A stretch of DNA of 64,000 bases. Source: Ceratothoa steindachneri. Lineage: Eukaryota; Arthropoda; Malacostraca; Isopoda; Cymothoidae. Under the pieces are notes generated by a model. The model ran no database searches, was not told the DNA's origin, and saw nothing but the letters and a program-made list of their open reading frames with translations. Below, in pieces: positions 33,881 through 46,680 of the stretch. Both the position numbers and the translations under genes were made by a program. Numbering within the stretch: position 1 is the stretch's first letter; every line of letters begins with the position of its first letter. The stretch spans positions 149,420,779 through 149,484,778 of the forward strand of contig OZ018331.1 of assembly GCA_963969495.1 (NCBI GenBank). The letters are read 5' to 3'.

Positions 33881-34354
33881 ACCCCTCGCACTATCTGCAA
33901 TTCTTATGCAAATTGACAATATACACAAAAAAAAGGATTTTAGCTAATAAAGTTACATGGTCCTTTGAACACATGTAAAAGCAACCCTTTCAATCATCTA
34001 AGATCAGTGAAGGCATCTGTAGGTTCTTCGGAGAGCAGGTTCCCAATCAAGTGTCTCTACTCATTCCACCTGTGGATGTTTACTTGCTACCTCCAGTGCG
34101 CAGCATTTTGGTCATATTCTTATTCTCCCATTACAGGAAGAAGTATGTTGAAAATTATGAGGTTATTTTCACGGTATTAATGTATTGAATCTATTTAGAT
34201 TAAATACTTCTGGTTGTAATTCCCTCTCCACGCTATTGAGACTGATGAATTATGCAATTTCAGTAATTATTATTTTTTTAGCCAATCTATTTCAGCCATT
34301 TGGCCTCTCTCGCTTTCTTCCTATACAGAATAGATTTCCCTCCTCATTTGATTT

Positions 34355-34449
34355 CCTGTAGGGGCGCGGCGATTTGCCATCCTGGCCGCCGTGCTTACGG
34401 GATTCAGCGCCCCGTCCGGCCCCAGCTTAGCCTCTCTTCCTTCCTTCTG
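34355..34449 (-). repeat. 100-bp dispersed module, second copy
   Basis: It matches 26596-26695. It lies about 120 bp upstream of ACOT9 exon b and is not followed by the SINE tail seen at 26340. Confidence 0.75.
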
Positions 34450-34571
34450 ACGGGCGACAATAACTCTTGATTGAAGTTGCGGAGCCCTTAAACAGTCAAC
34501 CAATCTTCATTTGATTATGTTTGTATTAATATATCAGTAGCAAGTGCCTAATGTTGTTTTCATTTTTATAG

Positions 34572-34708
34572 AGAAGAGTTTGGTGCATAATTTGTTTATG
34601 AAAATGGCCGACAAAGGTGAGATTTCTTTTGTCCCGAAAAACAAACAACCCAACTCAGTTTGGATGGAGGAATCCAAGCTAAAAAATTTGATCATATGTC
34701 ACCCCGAG
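34572..34708 (+). CDS. ACOT9: ACOT9-like exon b
   Basis: Acceptor TTTTTATAG before 34572 and donor GTAAGG after 34708. The 137 bp start with two bases completing a GAG codon from exon a and then read KSLVHNLFMKMADKGEISF.., SVWMEESKLKNLIICHPE. This matches the IHEMF..SNAVWMENSKLKSLEICHPQ part of vertebrate ACOT9. The exon ends at a codon boundary, which suits both of the following 86-bp exons. Confidence 0.88.
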
Positions 34709-36390
34709 GTAAGGTTTTTCACTGTTGTGTTGGTTTTAGTTGTGCTTTAAGGCCCATTTGATTTCCATTTAATGTTTGTGATGTCAAGATAAACTTAAGC
34801 ATTATTAATAACATATCCCTAGTTTTTTTTATCTTTATGTTGTTCTTTACTTACCCTGTGAAGCCAAACATCCAGTTTACGATGTTGATAAACTCATACA
34901 AAAAGCCTTTTCCAGTTGAGTAAATATCGAGCATCTTTGTGTGAGAGGAATTTTAGACTTAAACACCTGATACTGTTTCTTGTGTTAAGGTTCCAAACTT
35001 CGAATTCTAACCAACTTTCTTTTATTTGTTCACTGTTTGCGTGTTTATTTGAGCTAACTTAACCTATTTGCGTGTTTATTTAAACTAGAATATGTACACT
35101 TAATCCGATAACCTGATTTCACTCTTGTCTGATTTATGATTATGGGAAGTATATACACATAGAGATGTCACCAAATAAATAATAAACGGTCAAGTTGAAA
35201 CAGAAGTATGGCTAGAGAATACCCATACAGTTTTCAAGAGCGTGTTGTTAGATGCGACTAAGCCAAGATAGGGGACATTCGAGTAGTAAGCCTCTTGCTC
35301 CTACACCCATATATTAAGGCATTTCATTAAATGGTGTGGTTGTTATGGACCCTGCCCAGTTTATCTGATTAATCGCATCCGAATCGATTGGGTGTATGGA
35401 AAGTAATAGATACATGTGATGAGGGAAGAGGGAATGTGCGGATGTTTGGTTTATGTGAGAGAAAAACGGAGAATTAAGAGTTTGTGTGGGATGGGTGAGG
35501 AGCGACTTGATGCAGTGGTTGGGTATTAATACAAGCTCGAGAAATTGTGTTCCCGCAGGCGATTACCCTGTCTAGCTTGTTAGACTCGGTACCTGGGGGA
35601 GCTGCGCACATCCTTCCGACCTGAGTGGTAGTTAGGGAAGCCCTGTGTCATTGGGTTGTCTTGAACTCTCTGATGGGGCCTAGGTGCTCTTTCCCCTCAC
35701 TCCCTCACAGAGCTACTTTATCTTTATTTATTATTATTATTATTATGTCTATTCCCTCTCCCTTTTGTCTACTTCCAGTTCATACCAGCACGAACAGCTC
35801 TCACCTGAACAGAGTTTGGTTTGCTAGACATAGTGCCTAGGTGGACTGCATCCCATACTTGGATCACCTAGCACCAGGGTATGATAATAATAGGGGTTCA
35901 AGCACCCTACTCGTTAGTGGACCCGCCTCTCTCGACTTCTCCTTATTCCATACCCTCCTACCCCTTTCCACACTCGGTCTCCTACCCACAGAGGTTCTGG
36001 CTGCCCGGGGCACTTTCGTCCTCATGGGTCTTTAGTTGAGTGGCATTGTATACCCTAAGGTCCATACCTGCTGCAAGAGCCGAAAGCTTGCTGGCTAAGG
36101 CAAGTATTAGGCACGGGGTGTGTTTGGGCCGTCGCCTCTGTTCCCCTTCTTCCAGTACACACACAGAAGGTGGCCACGTCGTCATCATCCTTTATGGTCA
36201 AAGCTCGAAGACAATTTCGCCCAAATGGCGAGCCGGCTTATCAAGGCCCATCTTGGCTTGAACCCGTGGAGCCCAGGATGTATAAATGATTACATTCTGA
36301 AATTTTCCGATCAAATGGAGACTTTCCTCTAAACCTCCCAAGGCATTGAGAGGTCATAGTATCTACTTTCCATGCATTCTTTCTTTTTTA
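34709..36390. other. ACOT9 intron sequence without recognised elements
   Basis: AT-rich intron with a short (TTA)n run near 35728-35745. From about 35550 the base composition becomes GC-richer, with features reminiscent of an untranslated leader (CTGCGCACATCCTTCCGACC), possibly part of the I-clade copy that follows, but I find no counterpart in copies B or D. Confidence 0.4.
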
Positions 36391-39300
36391 TAAACTGTTA
36401 CCATGGCTACAATGAGCGGAATAGTGGGCGACCGGAAATGTATGGAGAGCCGCCTACAAGCACGGCCTTACCCTCCCTAGGTGTTGAGTAGGACGGGGTA
36501 ACACAAGACACCCCTTCGACCGGTGGAGGGACTTCCCTCTCACGATCCCCCATGCAAGCCCCTTTGCTATTTTTGCAGCCGCCCGCGGGTAGCTTCACCT
36601 CAGAAAAGGAGGTGCCCTCCCCCCACACTGTGCTCTCTCAGGGGCCCCTCCCACCCTCGTTTACGGGTGCGCTAGCTTCCCCTTCACCCCCCTTCTTTGC
36701 AGGCACCCAAGGGAGACTCCATCTCTCCACCAGCTGCAGTCCCCCATTTCCTAACTACGAGACTGCCAAGAGAGCCAGCAAGCTGCCCAAAATCGACCGC
36801 TCCCAATGGTAGTGGCTCGATAGGGCCAACCCGCTTAGAGGACCAAGGGATAGTGGGCCGGCACCCTCCCCCTCTCTTCCCCGATGGAGGTTGGTTCGCC
36901 GGCTAGAGACTTTACAGTAACTGAAGGTACCTAGAATAGGATCTGTGATGCCATGGAGGAAGATACACATGGAGGCCCCACATAAGCTGGACATGGTCCC
37001 ATAGGTGATCCAGCCACAGATCTTTCTTGGGGGCGAACTTGGGCTCGGCGCGAAACACCCAACCCCATGCAAGCTTCCCTATACCTAGCTTGAGCCCCTG
37101 ACTAATCACAAAGAGAGAAGGGACTTCCTCCACCTGTTGGCGTCCCTTTGATAGCTAAGACCTTCTCCATTTCAGAAAAGTTTCTTGCTAAGGCCGCTCC
37201 GTCCGGCCTATGGGCTATTTCCGGGGGTGAAGAGAAGCGGATTCATTCCCCACCCTTCTCTCCTAAAAAGAAAAGTAAGAGGAAGAAACAGGACTAAGGG
37301 TTCTTCTTCCTTAGCAGGGACTCCTGGGACGGACGGGTCCTCTTCCGTTTCGGCAAGCGACCAGGCGAATTTGGGCACGTCTAGCCCCGAGGCATCCTCG
37401 GGTGGGTGGCCCAGACTAAGACCAAAACCGCATGTGCGCTGAGGGAAGCTTCGACTACGTCGAGGCCCCAAAATTGAAAGACTATCTGGCGTTTTCGAGC
37501 CTTATGGCTTCAAACGCTTTCTGGTTATTCACTCCACAGATGACATGTTGTCCAAAGGCAACATGATCCATCAGAGTAGAGTATTAGCTAGGTTGATTGG
37601 TAGAGAGCCGAAGGCGATCCGTTTCTCAGACGGGAGCCTTCTGGCGAATGCGTCGGAGCCTTCCGAGGCGGCCATAATTAGTGCCCTTCGGACACTCAAT
37701 GGCTCGCTGGTGAGTGTGACACTGCACTCTACCATGAACTTCGTGAAAAGAGTGGTTTATTTTAGGGAACTCGTGGACTACTCCATAGAAGACGTCGCCT
37801 TAAACCTGGACAAACACGTGGCGGTCAAGGTCGAACGTGTGATGAGAAAACGGAGAGGTCTTAAGACCCACTGCTTCACTCTTCGTCACGTTCGACTGTG
37901 ACAGGCTTCCTGAGTCGGTGCGTGTCAGTTGGTATCGCTACCGCGTGAAGGCATTCGTGTCGCTGCTCTGTAAGTGCTACTACTGCCACCGCTTCGGCCA
38001 TACGAATCACTACTGTCGACGTGTAAAGGGGTTACCCGAAGTCTGTGCAAGTTTCTTCAAGGCTTAACAAGTTGCTTCAAGGCTGTACACGATAAGTCCC
38101 TATCGTGTATGGCCAAGTGCGGAGAGCCGCACCTAAGTTATTCGAAGCAATGTGGTGCGTATCTCCCGGATAAGGAAATCCTGGCCGTTCTGGCTAAGGA
38201 TCGTCTCTCATTTCGCGAGGCGCCCCGTCGTTGCCTGGAGCATCTTATGCCTCAATTTTTAAAAAAGGCACCCTCTGCTCCTGGCCCCTCCAGGCCTTCG
38301 AGCGCGATCGTTTCCGCGCCCATTCGGAACCCTTCTGCGAGTTTTACTCATCCCGGTCGCTCCCCTGGTAGAGCTGGCGGTACAAATAATTCGCCTCCAT
38401 AGTAGTGATCACTTTCCCGTTCAAAATTAATTTTTCTGGATCCCTGCCGACTGAAAAACCGCCCCTTGGTGGGGGGCTGGGAGCGGGTTCAGTGGTCCAA
38501 ATGTCGGGAAATGACTGATTTATGTGTCCCAAACGAGGAATTTAGGTTGGTGGACGAGACCGTCGAGTACTCCGGCAACCTCATCGTCGTGGGTCTAACT
38601 ACTATTCCTAGAACGTCTGGGCGTTTTTCACGCCTTCCGCTTCCTTGGTGGTCAGCCGAGTGTGAGATGGCCCTCAAACAAAAGCGTTATGCCTACATGC
38701 GATTTAAGCGCCGCCCGAACGATTTCACTGTCGGTGAATTTCGTCGAGCTAGAGCTAGGTTTCTCTATGTTTCGAAACACGCCCGTTGCTCTTCCTAGCT
38801 GGCTTACATCTCTTTACTTAACGGGAAAGACCCCTCTTGCACTGGTGTGGAAGCGAAGCAAAAAGATTCTAGGCAAGTTCTTGCAGGATCCGCCCTCCCG
38901 TTCTCCAGGAGAATGAGACCGCAATCTCGGACCCCGCGTCCGTGGCGGATTCCTTCGCGACCGCTTTCTCCGCATTTTCTAACCGTGATGGTTCTCTGTC
39001 AGCATTCAATACGCGTCCTTATGTCGCGGAAGGCCGCTGGCTGGACTTTACTTCCAGGGGCGGAGAACCCTTCAACGACAGGTTTACTCTGAGTGAGTTG
39101 CGTTCCGCTCTCGCTTCGTGCGCAGCCACCCCCCCGTGGTCCGGACGATGTCCCGTATGCCATGCTTCGACACCTGGGTGAGCGAGGCATGGCCTTTCTG
39201 TTAGATTTGTTCAACAGGATCTGGGTGAAGGGTCTCCTCCCGGATTCCTGGCGAATCGCTACTGTGCTCGCCTTTCGCAAACCGGGCAGAGATCTCTCTA

Positions 39301-40560
39301 CCCCGGCTGGTTTCCGCCCAATCTCTCTAACCTCTTGCGTGTGCAAGTTGATGGGGAAATTGGTAAATGTTAAATTAGCCTTTTTTTCTGGCCAGCGAAG
39401 GCCATCTGTCTTCTGCACAGTGCGGCTTCCGCAGGTTCCACTCCACGTCGCACGATCTGCTCCGACTGGAAAATGCCGTCTGCGAGGCCTTCCTTCGTAG
39501 ACAGCACTACGCCACGGTGTTTTTCGATTTGGAGAAGGCCTATGATACCGCATGGCGATAAGGTATCATGGAGACTCCACACGATGGGGGCGAGGGGACG
39601 CCTTCCAATCATTGACTGAATTTTTGCGAGATTGTCGATTGTGCGTACAGATGTGGTGACCCCTCTCTCGCCCAATGGAGCAGGAAGTGTGTGTGTCCCA
39701 CAGAGAATTGTCCTCATTTTCAGTCTCTTTGCTCTGAGCATCAAAGGTATCACCTCGGTGTTGCCCGAAGATGTTCTCGCTACTCTCTTCGTGGACAACC
39801 TTTTCATCTCTTTTGGTGCGGCCCAGATTCCAACTCTGGAGCGTCGTCATCTCTCGCTTTGCTGAAGCGCACAGGTTTCGGTTTCCTTTGGGCAAGTCTA
39901 AGGTGGTGCACTTCTGCTGCCATTCACGACTCCGCTCCACCCTAGGAGGCTCATATTCACAGACTTAGGGTCTCTTCTATCTGCCTCAAGGACATTATTC
40001 CTTCCTTGACCTTCAGCACCAGGGGTGCTTTTCTATGAATCCTTTGTTCTTTCCAAGCTTGACTACGGATGCGAGTTTTATGCATCCACAGCCGAACGTG
40101 TATTGCGGAAGGTGGACTCTATCCACCATACCAATCTCCGCCTGGCAACTGGTGCCTTCTGCCCCCCCCCCCCTTGAGAATCTTACTTGTCGATGCTGGT
40201 ACGACTGCATTGTCCCCCCCCCTCCCTAGACTTGGGGGCATTCTTGTTGAATGTCCCAGTCTGGATGATCTTCGCCCACGTTAGATGTCCCGGTATCGGG
40301 ATCAGCAGGGTAGCTACCGCTTGTCCCTTGTGCTTGGAACGGTTCGTGCACACAGACTTGTGGACTCTGACTTTTTGGAGGAGACTGGCCTCCATTTTAT
40401 TTGACTCCTTGTTGTAGGTCTCATATTACTACGCCCTGGGTTGGCGGGCTTCTCCCTATGCTGGAACGTGCTTCCTTCTTGTTTTTTTTTGTTGTTTTTT
40501 TCATTTTTTGTCCTTGTCTTTTGTTTTTTGTGAATTTTAGGATAGCCTAGTACTAGGGGA
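36390..40560 (+). mobile_element. I-clade copy E, decayed and internally deleted
   Basis: Gag-like pieces (IHSTDDMLSKGNMIHQ, FSDGSLLANASEPSEAA, NFVKRVVYFRELVDYS near 37540-37800; three damaged knuckles near 37970-38150) run to about 38395. There the sequence jumps straight to CCTCCATAGTAGTGATCAC, which is copy D position 30105, so the end of ORF1 and most of the endonuclease are missing. RT follows with FFDLEKAYDTAWR then a stop, and a YVDD box changed to FVDN. The 3' palindrome is half lost (AGCCTAGTACTAGGGG, 40544-40559). It diverges more from B and D than they do from each other. Confidence 0.82.
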
Positions 40561-41000
40561 CCATTCTAATTGAAAGTACTCGCCCGATGGGCGAAAAAAA
40601 TATTTCCCACACATTTCTTATACCTCCTCAGTTCACACTGGCACCGATTAACCCTTATGGCTGGATGGGGTCCACAACAACCCTGCACATTAGCACCATT
40701 GTGTATTTGCTCACAGAAACAAAACTTAGATGTGTGACTTCCCGGACTAACAGCCCCTTCTTTTACAACACTCCTGAAAATATTTTTCTGTACTGATTGC
40801 TAAAATTTTTCTTTCCTATTATTTTTATACCTTTTATTCATTTCTAAATGTTGTGTATTTTACAATTATTATATTTTTCCTTCTACTATAAGCAAATGCA
40901 TGGTTTTGACAGTTTTCCTATCAATAACTCTCACTCGTGTTTCCCTGCATTTGCATCAAGGAATGGTTTCTGTTTAATTCTTGCATTTGTTGATCTTCAG

Positions 41001-41086
41001 CACAGAAATCGTTTCAAGAAGATATTTGGAGGCTTCCTCATGAGGCAGGCTTACGAGCTTTCTTGGGCAGCGGCGTTCGTGTATAG
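41001..41086 (+). CDS. ACOT9: ACOT9-like exon cA (alternative 1)
   Basis: Acceptor TTGATCTTCAG and donor GTTAGT bound 86 bp reading HRNRFKKIFGGFLMRQAYEL and SWAAAFVY plus two bases. It corresponds to the ERNIFNRIFGGFLMRKAYELAW segment of vertebrate ACOT9, the central helix of the second hot-dog domain. It begins on a codon boundary after exon b and ends two bases into a codon completed by exon d (AG|C). It has the same length and phase as exon cB 2.4 kb downstream, and including both would shift the frame. Confidence 0.87.
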
Positions 41087-41689
41087 GTTAGTGTTATAGG
41101 CTCGTTTGGGTGCGCCAGTATTGCTCGAAATTTTCCCGAGTTTTCGTTTTTATTAATCTTTCTTTAGTCTGGACCATAGTGACCTAAATTGATATAGGTG
41201 TTGAAGAGTTTCGACAATATTTTTCTTTTGGCACAGGTTTCTGTGGGAGATTAAAATTAAAAAGAAAAGGTTGCACATTTTACATCTTTGTTTTTAGCTT
41301 CATTGTTGAATATGTTAACTTTTATTCTCAGATTTGCCGGGATCAGCTTTATCTGTGTTTTTTGCCTCTTGTTCCTGGTTGCATTTCTGGGCCTTTGTAC
41401 TCGCAATCATCTATGTTTATTCATTCATCTTTATCCATCTCTTTCATCTGCTTAGGCTATGTATCTTCCACACTTTTGTCCTAATTTTACTGTTTGGTCT
41501 CTATTTTATAAACCTTTATCATGGAGATGCTATTCTATCACCTATTTTTTTTTTTATACCATCTCATTTTTCTATAAGGCACTCAATTTGAGTTTCTCGG
41601 TATAGGTTTTAAAAGGTTTTGTACGTTTAAACCGTTTTCTCTTTGTGTAGCCCATACATTCACTAGGTCCGAACCCCTATTTGATGCTA

Positions 41690-41830
41690 TTCTGCCACAC
41701 AACCCCCCCATGTCACACTTAGCGTGCCTTGGCAAAGTTCTGATGTGGTCATCTCCAAAACTAAACGCTTGCAAACACCTCATCAGATTGATTATCTAAC
41801 ACAAGCTCTTTGCCACCAGGAACTAGACAC
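41690..41830 (+). mobile_element. Jockey-type C-terminal scrap in the ACOT9 intron
   Basis: One frame reads SHLACLGKVLMWSSPKLNAC and KHLIRLI, resembling the LARLR.GH.P.LN.Y.HRI motif of jockey-group ORF2. No other part of the element is visible. Confidence 0.4.
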
Positions 41831-41839
41831 GCCTCATCA

Positions 41840-43487
41840 CACTCACACTAGGCCCAACACTTGCATACCAAAGGCAAAAATACAGATATAAGGGCTGATA
41901 TATCTCTGGGAGAACCTTGCCATGTCCTCAGTGTTCACCTAAGATGCTATCCTTGCAGTCATTTCACCCATGATCGTTTTTATTTGGTTCCAAAGATCCT
42001 ATGAGCTTCTTGTCCTCTTTGTGCAAAATATTTCAACGGTTTTGAGATGCCTCCTGCCCCAGCATTTAGGGGTAATGGTGTTTGCATTGTAGTTTTTGTC
42101 ATTCTTAAATCTTTTTCACTTTGTCCATTTCTTTTGCTGTTTTTCCTCTTCTACTTTATTTTATTTATGCTTTTTTTTTAAATTTGAGTTTCTGTAATTC
42201 ATAAGAAAAGCTGCAATTTTTATAATTAAGCAAAAAAGTCATTTGTGGCAACTGATTTTAGTCTTAAAAGATTTTTTTTAGGCAGAAATGTATAATAAAG
42301 TTTCATCTGATAAATAACACTTTTTCATGAAAAGCAAAGACAATTGATCTTCATTGGTAAGAAGGTCTGTATGCCTATATAGTGCCAAGAAGCCTATTGA
42401 TAGCATTATATAAATTAACCAAGGCTCCATGACCATAGAGACCGCAAAACCTACATATAATTTAATAATAGGTCTTCTGGAAAGCCCTGCCACTTTGGGA
42501 AAAAAATATATATATTTTTAAGCAAATTTAACCAATTATATAGTACTATTTTGTTCTTCAACCTTTTCCCCATTTAATTAGTTTGATTATTCAGTTTGAC
42601 AAGTTCTCACCTGTTCCTTCCTGTCCTAATTCTCATTTATTCCCAAGAATAGGGTAGCAAGTCCTAGTTAATAGCCACTCTAGGCTAGCATCGTCATTGC
42701 AATCTTCTTTAATGAGTTTTTTGTTTTTAAACCAATAAAATGGGAAAAGGTGTAGAACAAAATAACTATAATTGATTAAATCTTTTTTTTCCAAGCGGCA
42801 CAAACTGAATATCCATAGCTATCTATAGACCTCATATTCACCAGACAAAACTTTTATTCAATCCTTTAATTATTTGTGGCTTAAATTCTAATGTTGTTAC
42901 TTTACATAATTGTTGTGTAAAGGTGATTATCATTTGTCCTTTGCCCTCTTTGCTGTTTTAAATTGGATTTTTCATCTATTTCATTGCACAACATTAAGAA
43001 ATAATGGCTATTCATCCCACTACATGTACAAAACCTACGCTATTGGGATTTATTTAGGATTTTGTATTATAGATTTTAGAATTATATAACTTCTTTAGAT
43101 ACATACACAGCATGCCAAAGGAAGTATTTACAATAAATATATCCAAATTTTATTTAATCTCTGTTCTAATCGTATGTGGCTCTATTTAGTAAATTATTTC
43201 TTTGTATTACTATTTTTTGTTGTTAAAATTTCAGTTTGAAATATTTATTTTCTTTTCCTTACCTATTTCTCATTGCATTGTTTGGTGAAAGTAACTTATT
43301 TTTTTCTCTATTTCTATCTTGAAAAAATAAAATCATTTGGTATGTTTCCCTCTTTTGAAGTATTTATCCCAACTTTCATTTGTAACCCTTTTCCCTACAA
43401 AACAGAAAATTTCCTTATGATAAAAATTGGCTATCTACATGCTCTAAAATGCCTCCTCATCTAATATATTTTCTCTACTTTTGCCAG
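41840..43487. other. AT-rich ACOT9 intron between the alternative exons
   Basis: Mostly AT-rich sequence with many T-runs. A third copy of the 86-bp exon was looked for here and not found. Confidence 0.5.
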
Positions 43488-43573
43488 TCACGTAACATCT
43501 TTAACAAGATTTTCGGAGGCTTCTTGATGAGACAGGCTTTTGAACTATCCCTCGCTAATGCTTACGTTTTTAG
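43488..43573 (+). CDS. ACOT9: ACOT9-like exon cB (alternative 2)
   Basis: Acceptor CTACTTTTGCCAG and donor GTCAGT bound 86 bp reading SRNIFNKIFGGFLMRQAFEL and SLANAYVF plus two bases. It differs from exon cA at 8 of 28 residues (H/S, R/I, K/N, Y/F, W/L, A/N, F/Y, Y/F) but keeps the length, phase and IFGGFLMRQA core. At NIFN it is closer to the vertebrate sequence, while cA is closer at AYELSW. It was probably born by tandem exon duplication and kept under selection, since both copies are intact. Confidence 0.87.
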
Positions 43574-44179
43574 GTCAGTTTTCTAAACCACTTTATTTTT
43601 ATCTTCCTATTTCTTTTGCGGGTGTACCCTTCTTTAGCCCTGGGGCACTCAAAGACAGGAAAGAACAAATTCTTCGTCCTAGATTATGAACTTAGTTGTT
43701 TTATGTTGACTTCTTATTAGTAGTCTAATGACTTTATTTCTGAGTAATATTAAGAGGAATGTAAAGTTTGGGTCTCGTATGAAAAATATGATATTACAAA
43801 GTTATTTTCATGGGTTTGGTTAGTAATGAACTTCATTTGTATTGTTCCTATTCTAACTATTGGATAGTAATTATTATAAATGCTATATGATGAATAAAGA
43901 TGGGTTTCTTATGCAATTGATCCTTGCATATTTTTTCCCCTTTGTTCACTTGCCTTATTGAAGGAATGTGTGAAAGTATATTTATTGACATATCTTTCAG
44001 ATCTCGTAGTTTAATATTTTAAATATTTATAGAAAATATTCAAATAGAAGTTAATTTTTATATCATTTGTGAAGATTTCATGTATTAGTAAGTTATAGAA
44101 CATTTTATTTATCTTTACTTTCATAGTACAGTAAATTACTTGTTTATATTTGTATTATTTTCTAATATTTTTTTTTTAG

Positions 44180-44267
44180 CAAACAACGTCCTCGCATTAT
44201 CCATATTGATGATATTATGTTCAGGAAACCAGTTGAAATTGGCTCTCTCCTCTATCTTAATTCACAG
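44180..44267 (+). CDS. ACOT9: ACOT9-like exon d
   Basis: A T-rich acceptor ending TTTAG and donor GTGAGT bound 88 bp. The first base completes a Ser codon. The frame reads KQRPRIIHIDDIMFRKPVEI and GSLLYLNSQ, matching the DDIMFQKPVE(V/I)GSLL.L.SQ stretch that is diagnostic for ACOT9. It ends on a codon boundary. Confidence 0.92.
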
Positions 44268-44869
44268 GTGAGTATGGATATAATTGATTGAAGGCATTTA
44301 TCATGTTTTCATGATGAAGCTTTTTAAAATGTAGGGCAGAATTAATAAATTAGAAATTGAGAAATGGGGAATAACTGATAAGGGTAAAATTATTATACCT
44401 GTTGAAAAGTGATATAGATTTGAATAAGGATAAAGAAAAGTGCTTAAAGTGTAAAATAGATCAAAAGTGCGGTGGAAGTCAGCAGTTCTATTGTTCGCTT
44501 AAAAACCATTCATAAGATCAATGTTTGACCTGAAGAATGAGAATGAAGCTGGGCGGTCCCTAGTTCTTGCGGAGGCCTCTTGCGCGCCTAGTTGTGGTGT
44601 GATAGATTTTTTAAGGGAGGGGCATATCCATACGATTTGACTCGTAAATTGTTGTTTGGTCCCCGAGGGAAACGAGCCTCCCCAGTCTTTTCATCATGGT
44701 TTTCTTTGGGTTTTTTAAAATTAACCTTAAGATAGGCTTAACTAAAACCTAGTACATCACACTGGATGCCTCACAACCCGGATTCCACCCCTTCCACCAA
44801 CCTTGCACTATAATCGCTACCATCACCCCCCGCATTTACAAGAAGGCTTCCTCCCACTAACACCACTTG

Positions 44870-45660
44870 GCAGGGCTGTAGTGGCAACTTCATAAGCAAA
44901 GCCTTCGACACCAGTACCTAGTAGACACCGCCTCAACAAAATACTAAACCCAGCAAGTCCCCCCCCCCCCCCGAATGATTGGCCAATTTCCTGACAATTG
45001 GTAGTAATGGTTCGCCAACCTGCCTTTATCCAGACGGATCCCGACCCGATAATGAAATAGACATAAAGATCAGTATGACAATCGCTGGTGAAACCAGGAG
45101 CACCAGGGGCTGGTCTTTTTTGAGGAGAGGGGCCAGCAAGTAGTGTTTTGACACCAAAACAGCGTTCAGGTGGAACCTTCGTCCCCCCGGGTCAGAGGAC
45201 TTGTTCAGCATCAGAGGTATGTGGATATAGATACCCATCGGCAGGATTCCTTGGAACAGTGTGTGTGTGTGTGTGTTGTGCTGCGAAGATGGGGGAGGAA
45301 AGAAAGCAGTGTTGTAATTGGCTATGTGTGTGATGAGAAGTGTATGATCTACCCACCCGAATACAGGATTGAACACAGCGCGTCCACCAATTGGTAGCCA
45401 GATCTCTTCGTGCGCTCACGTTTGTGTCCGCTCATACCGCGATCGAACCCGGTACCGCGACGTTAGAAGCCTAACGCCGTATCCACTCGGCTATCAAGAG
45501 CTCTTTCCTGGCAAGTAATTCACCACAGATCTCCCCCAGGGATCCATTCTATCCATCACCCTCTTCAACCTTCGCCTCCATCACGTCCCTCGTAGCATCA
45601 CACTCTTCAGCTATGATATCGCCATCCTCGAGCCGAGCAACTCGCGATCTACGTCTCTAT
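44870..45660 (+). mobile_element. Jockey-type RT fragments split by a SINE
   Basis: ISKAFDT at about 44897 and, beyond the SINE, DLPQGSILSITLFNLRLHH with LFSYDIAIL at 45523-45640 are RT motifs of a jockey-group element (PQGS box, then a degraded catalytic box). The two halves flank 45030-45515 and seem to be one RT interrupted by that SINE. Confidence 0.5.
45030..45515 (-). mobile_element. tRNA-derived SINE
   Basis: On the minus strand from 45510: TAGCCGAGTGGATACGGCG resembles a Pol III A box (Leu/Ser-type D arm). About 20 nt later comes CTTCTAACG (anticodon-arm-like), then ACCGGGTTCGATC, a good B box. A shared body follows, with a (GT)n run at 45261-45276 and a tail block that recurs at 26340-26595 and 59060-59455. 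There is no tRNA acceptor pairing, so it is not a functional tRNA gene. Confidence 0.7.
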
Positions 45661-46199
45661 GACAAGAATCGACCCGCAAGGGAGGGGGAGAGGAGTCACT
45701 CCCCCCGACCCCACTATCCCTGACAATCTCAAACTAGTTGGGAACTACCTGGGCTTCATTCCTTCTAGATTTTTTTCTATTTTACCCCCTTCGTGCCTCT
45801 TTTCACCCTTTTTTTTGGCTTGGTCAGCGGTTAATTTTGCAGGCTAATCGCCGACCAGCTTTCGTCCATTCATCCCTGAGGAGGAAAGAGTCACCCCTCC
45901 CTCTTGACTCCACTTGAAGTGGTTGCTTTTAGCACGTCTTGGCACACTTTTCTTGTACTTATCTATCCATTTACGCACGCGCAAGGGGATGTCACGTGAC
46001 ATCTGGGGTTTTGTTTGCCTTCGTGGCCCCAATCCCTGCAGAAGAATCTGGAGCTATATATCTTTCCACATTTTCACTTTCTTTACATCTATCTCTTTAC
46101 CCTATCGGATATGTCCTCGTTGCTATTACGCTTTAAATTCTAAGAAAAAATACCCATAAAACAATCCGCACACACCATAAAGCATAGCATATAATCTCT

Positions 46200-46400
46200 G
46201 GGTTCAAACTACTTCTTGAACAACCCAGGCGAAACATCCCTTCTACGTCTCACACACACGATTCGCCCTGGCAAGGTTCCGGTGCGGCCATCACCCAAAA
46301 CTAAACACACACACAAATACCGCACTAGCCTACCTGACACAGACAACTGCTTCCACTACCACGAGGAACCAGTTAGCTGGAGTACGGAATCTTTAGGAGA
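46200..46400 (+). mobile_element. Jockey-type C-terminal scrap
   Basis: Two overlapping frames give TRFALARFRCGHHPKLNTH and TDTDNCFHYHEE, the C-terminal motif and finger of jockey-group ORF2, with an indel between them. Confidence 0.5.
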
Positions 46401-46680
46401 ACCCCATCCTGTCGGCGAAGGTCTTGTAGGCTGCTGCTGCTCTAAGGGAGAGACGAACTAAAAAGGGGAATAAAGAAGAGAAATAACAAAAATGGGTAAA
46501 TAAATATAAAGAAGCGAAATAACGAAGAAAGTTGTGGTTGTAGAGAACTGCGGTAGCAAACCTCGTTACCCCCAATAATAATGGTTGGAAGGGGTTATTT
46601 CTAAGTCCCTTAAGGACGAGTTCGAACTCGGAAGTCCGAACCCTTGCGGGAGTCTCTTAAATGCCTCGTTATTTGAACAG

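Noticed and set aside
41090..43480. A third alternative ACOT9 exon between cA and cB
   Set aside because: No segment with IFGGFLM-like coding and splice sites was found.
45420..45515. A functional tRNA gene on the minus strand
   Set aside because: A and B boxes are present but acceptor and D-arm pairing fail, and the body continues into a SINE tail repeated elsewhere.
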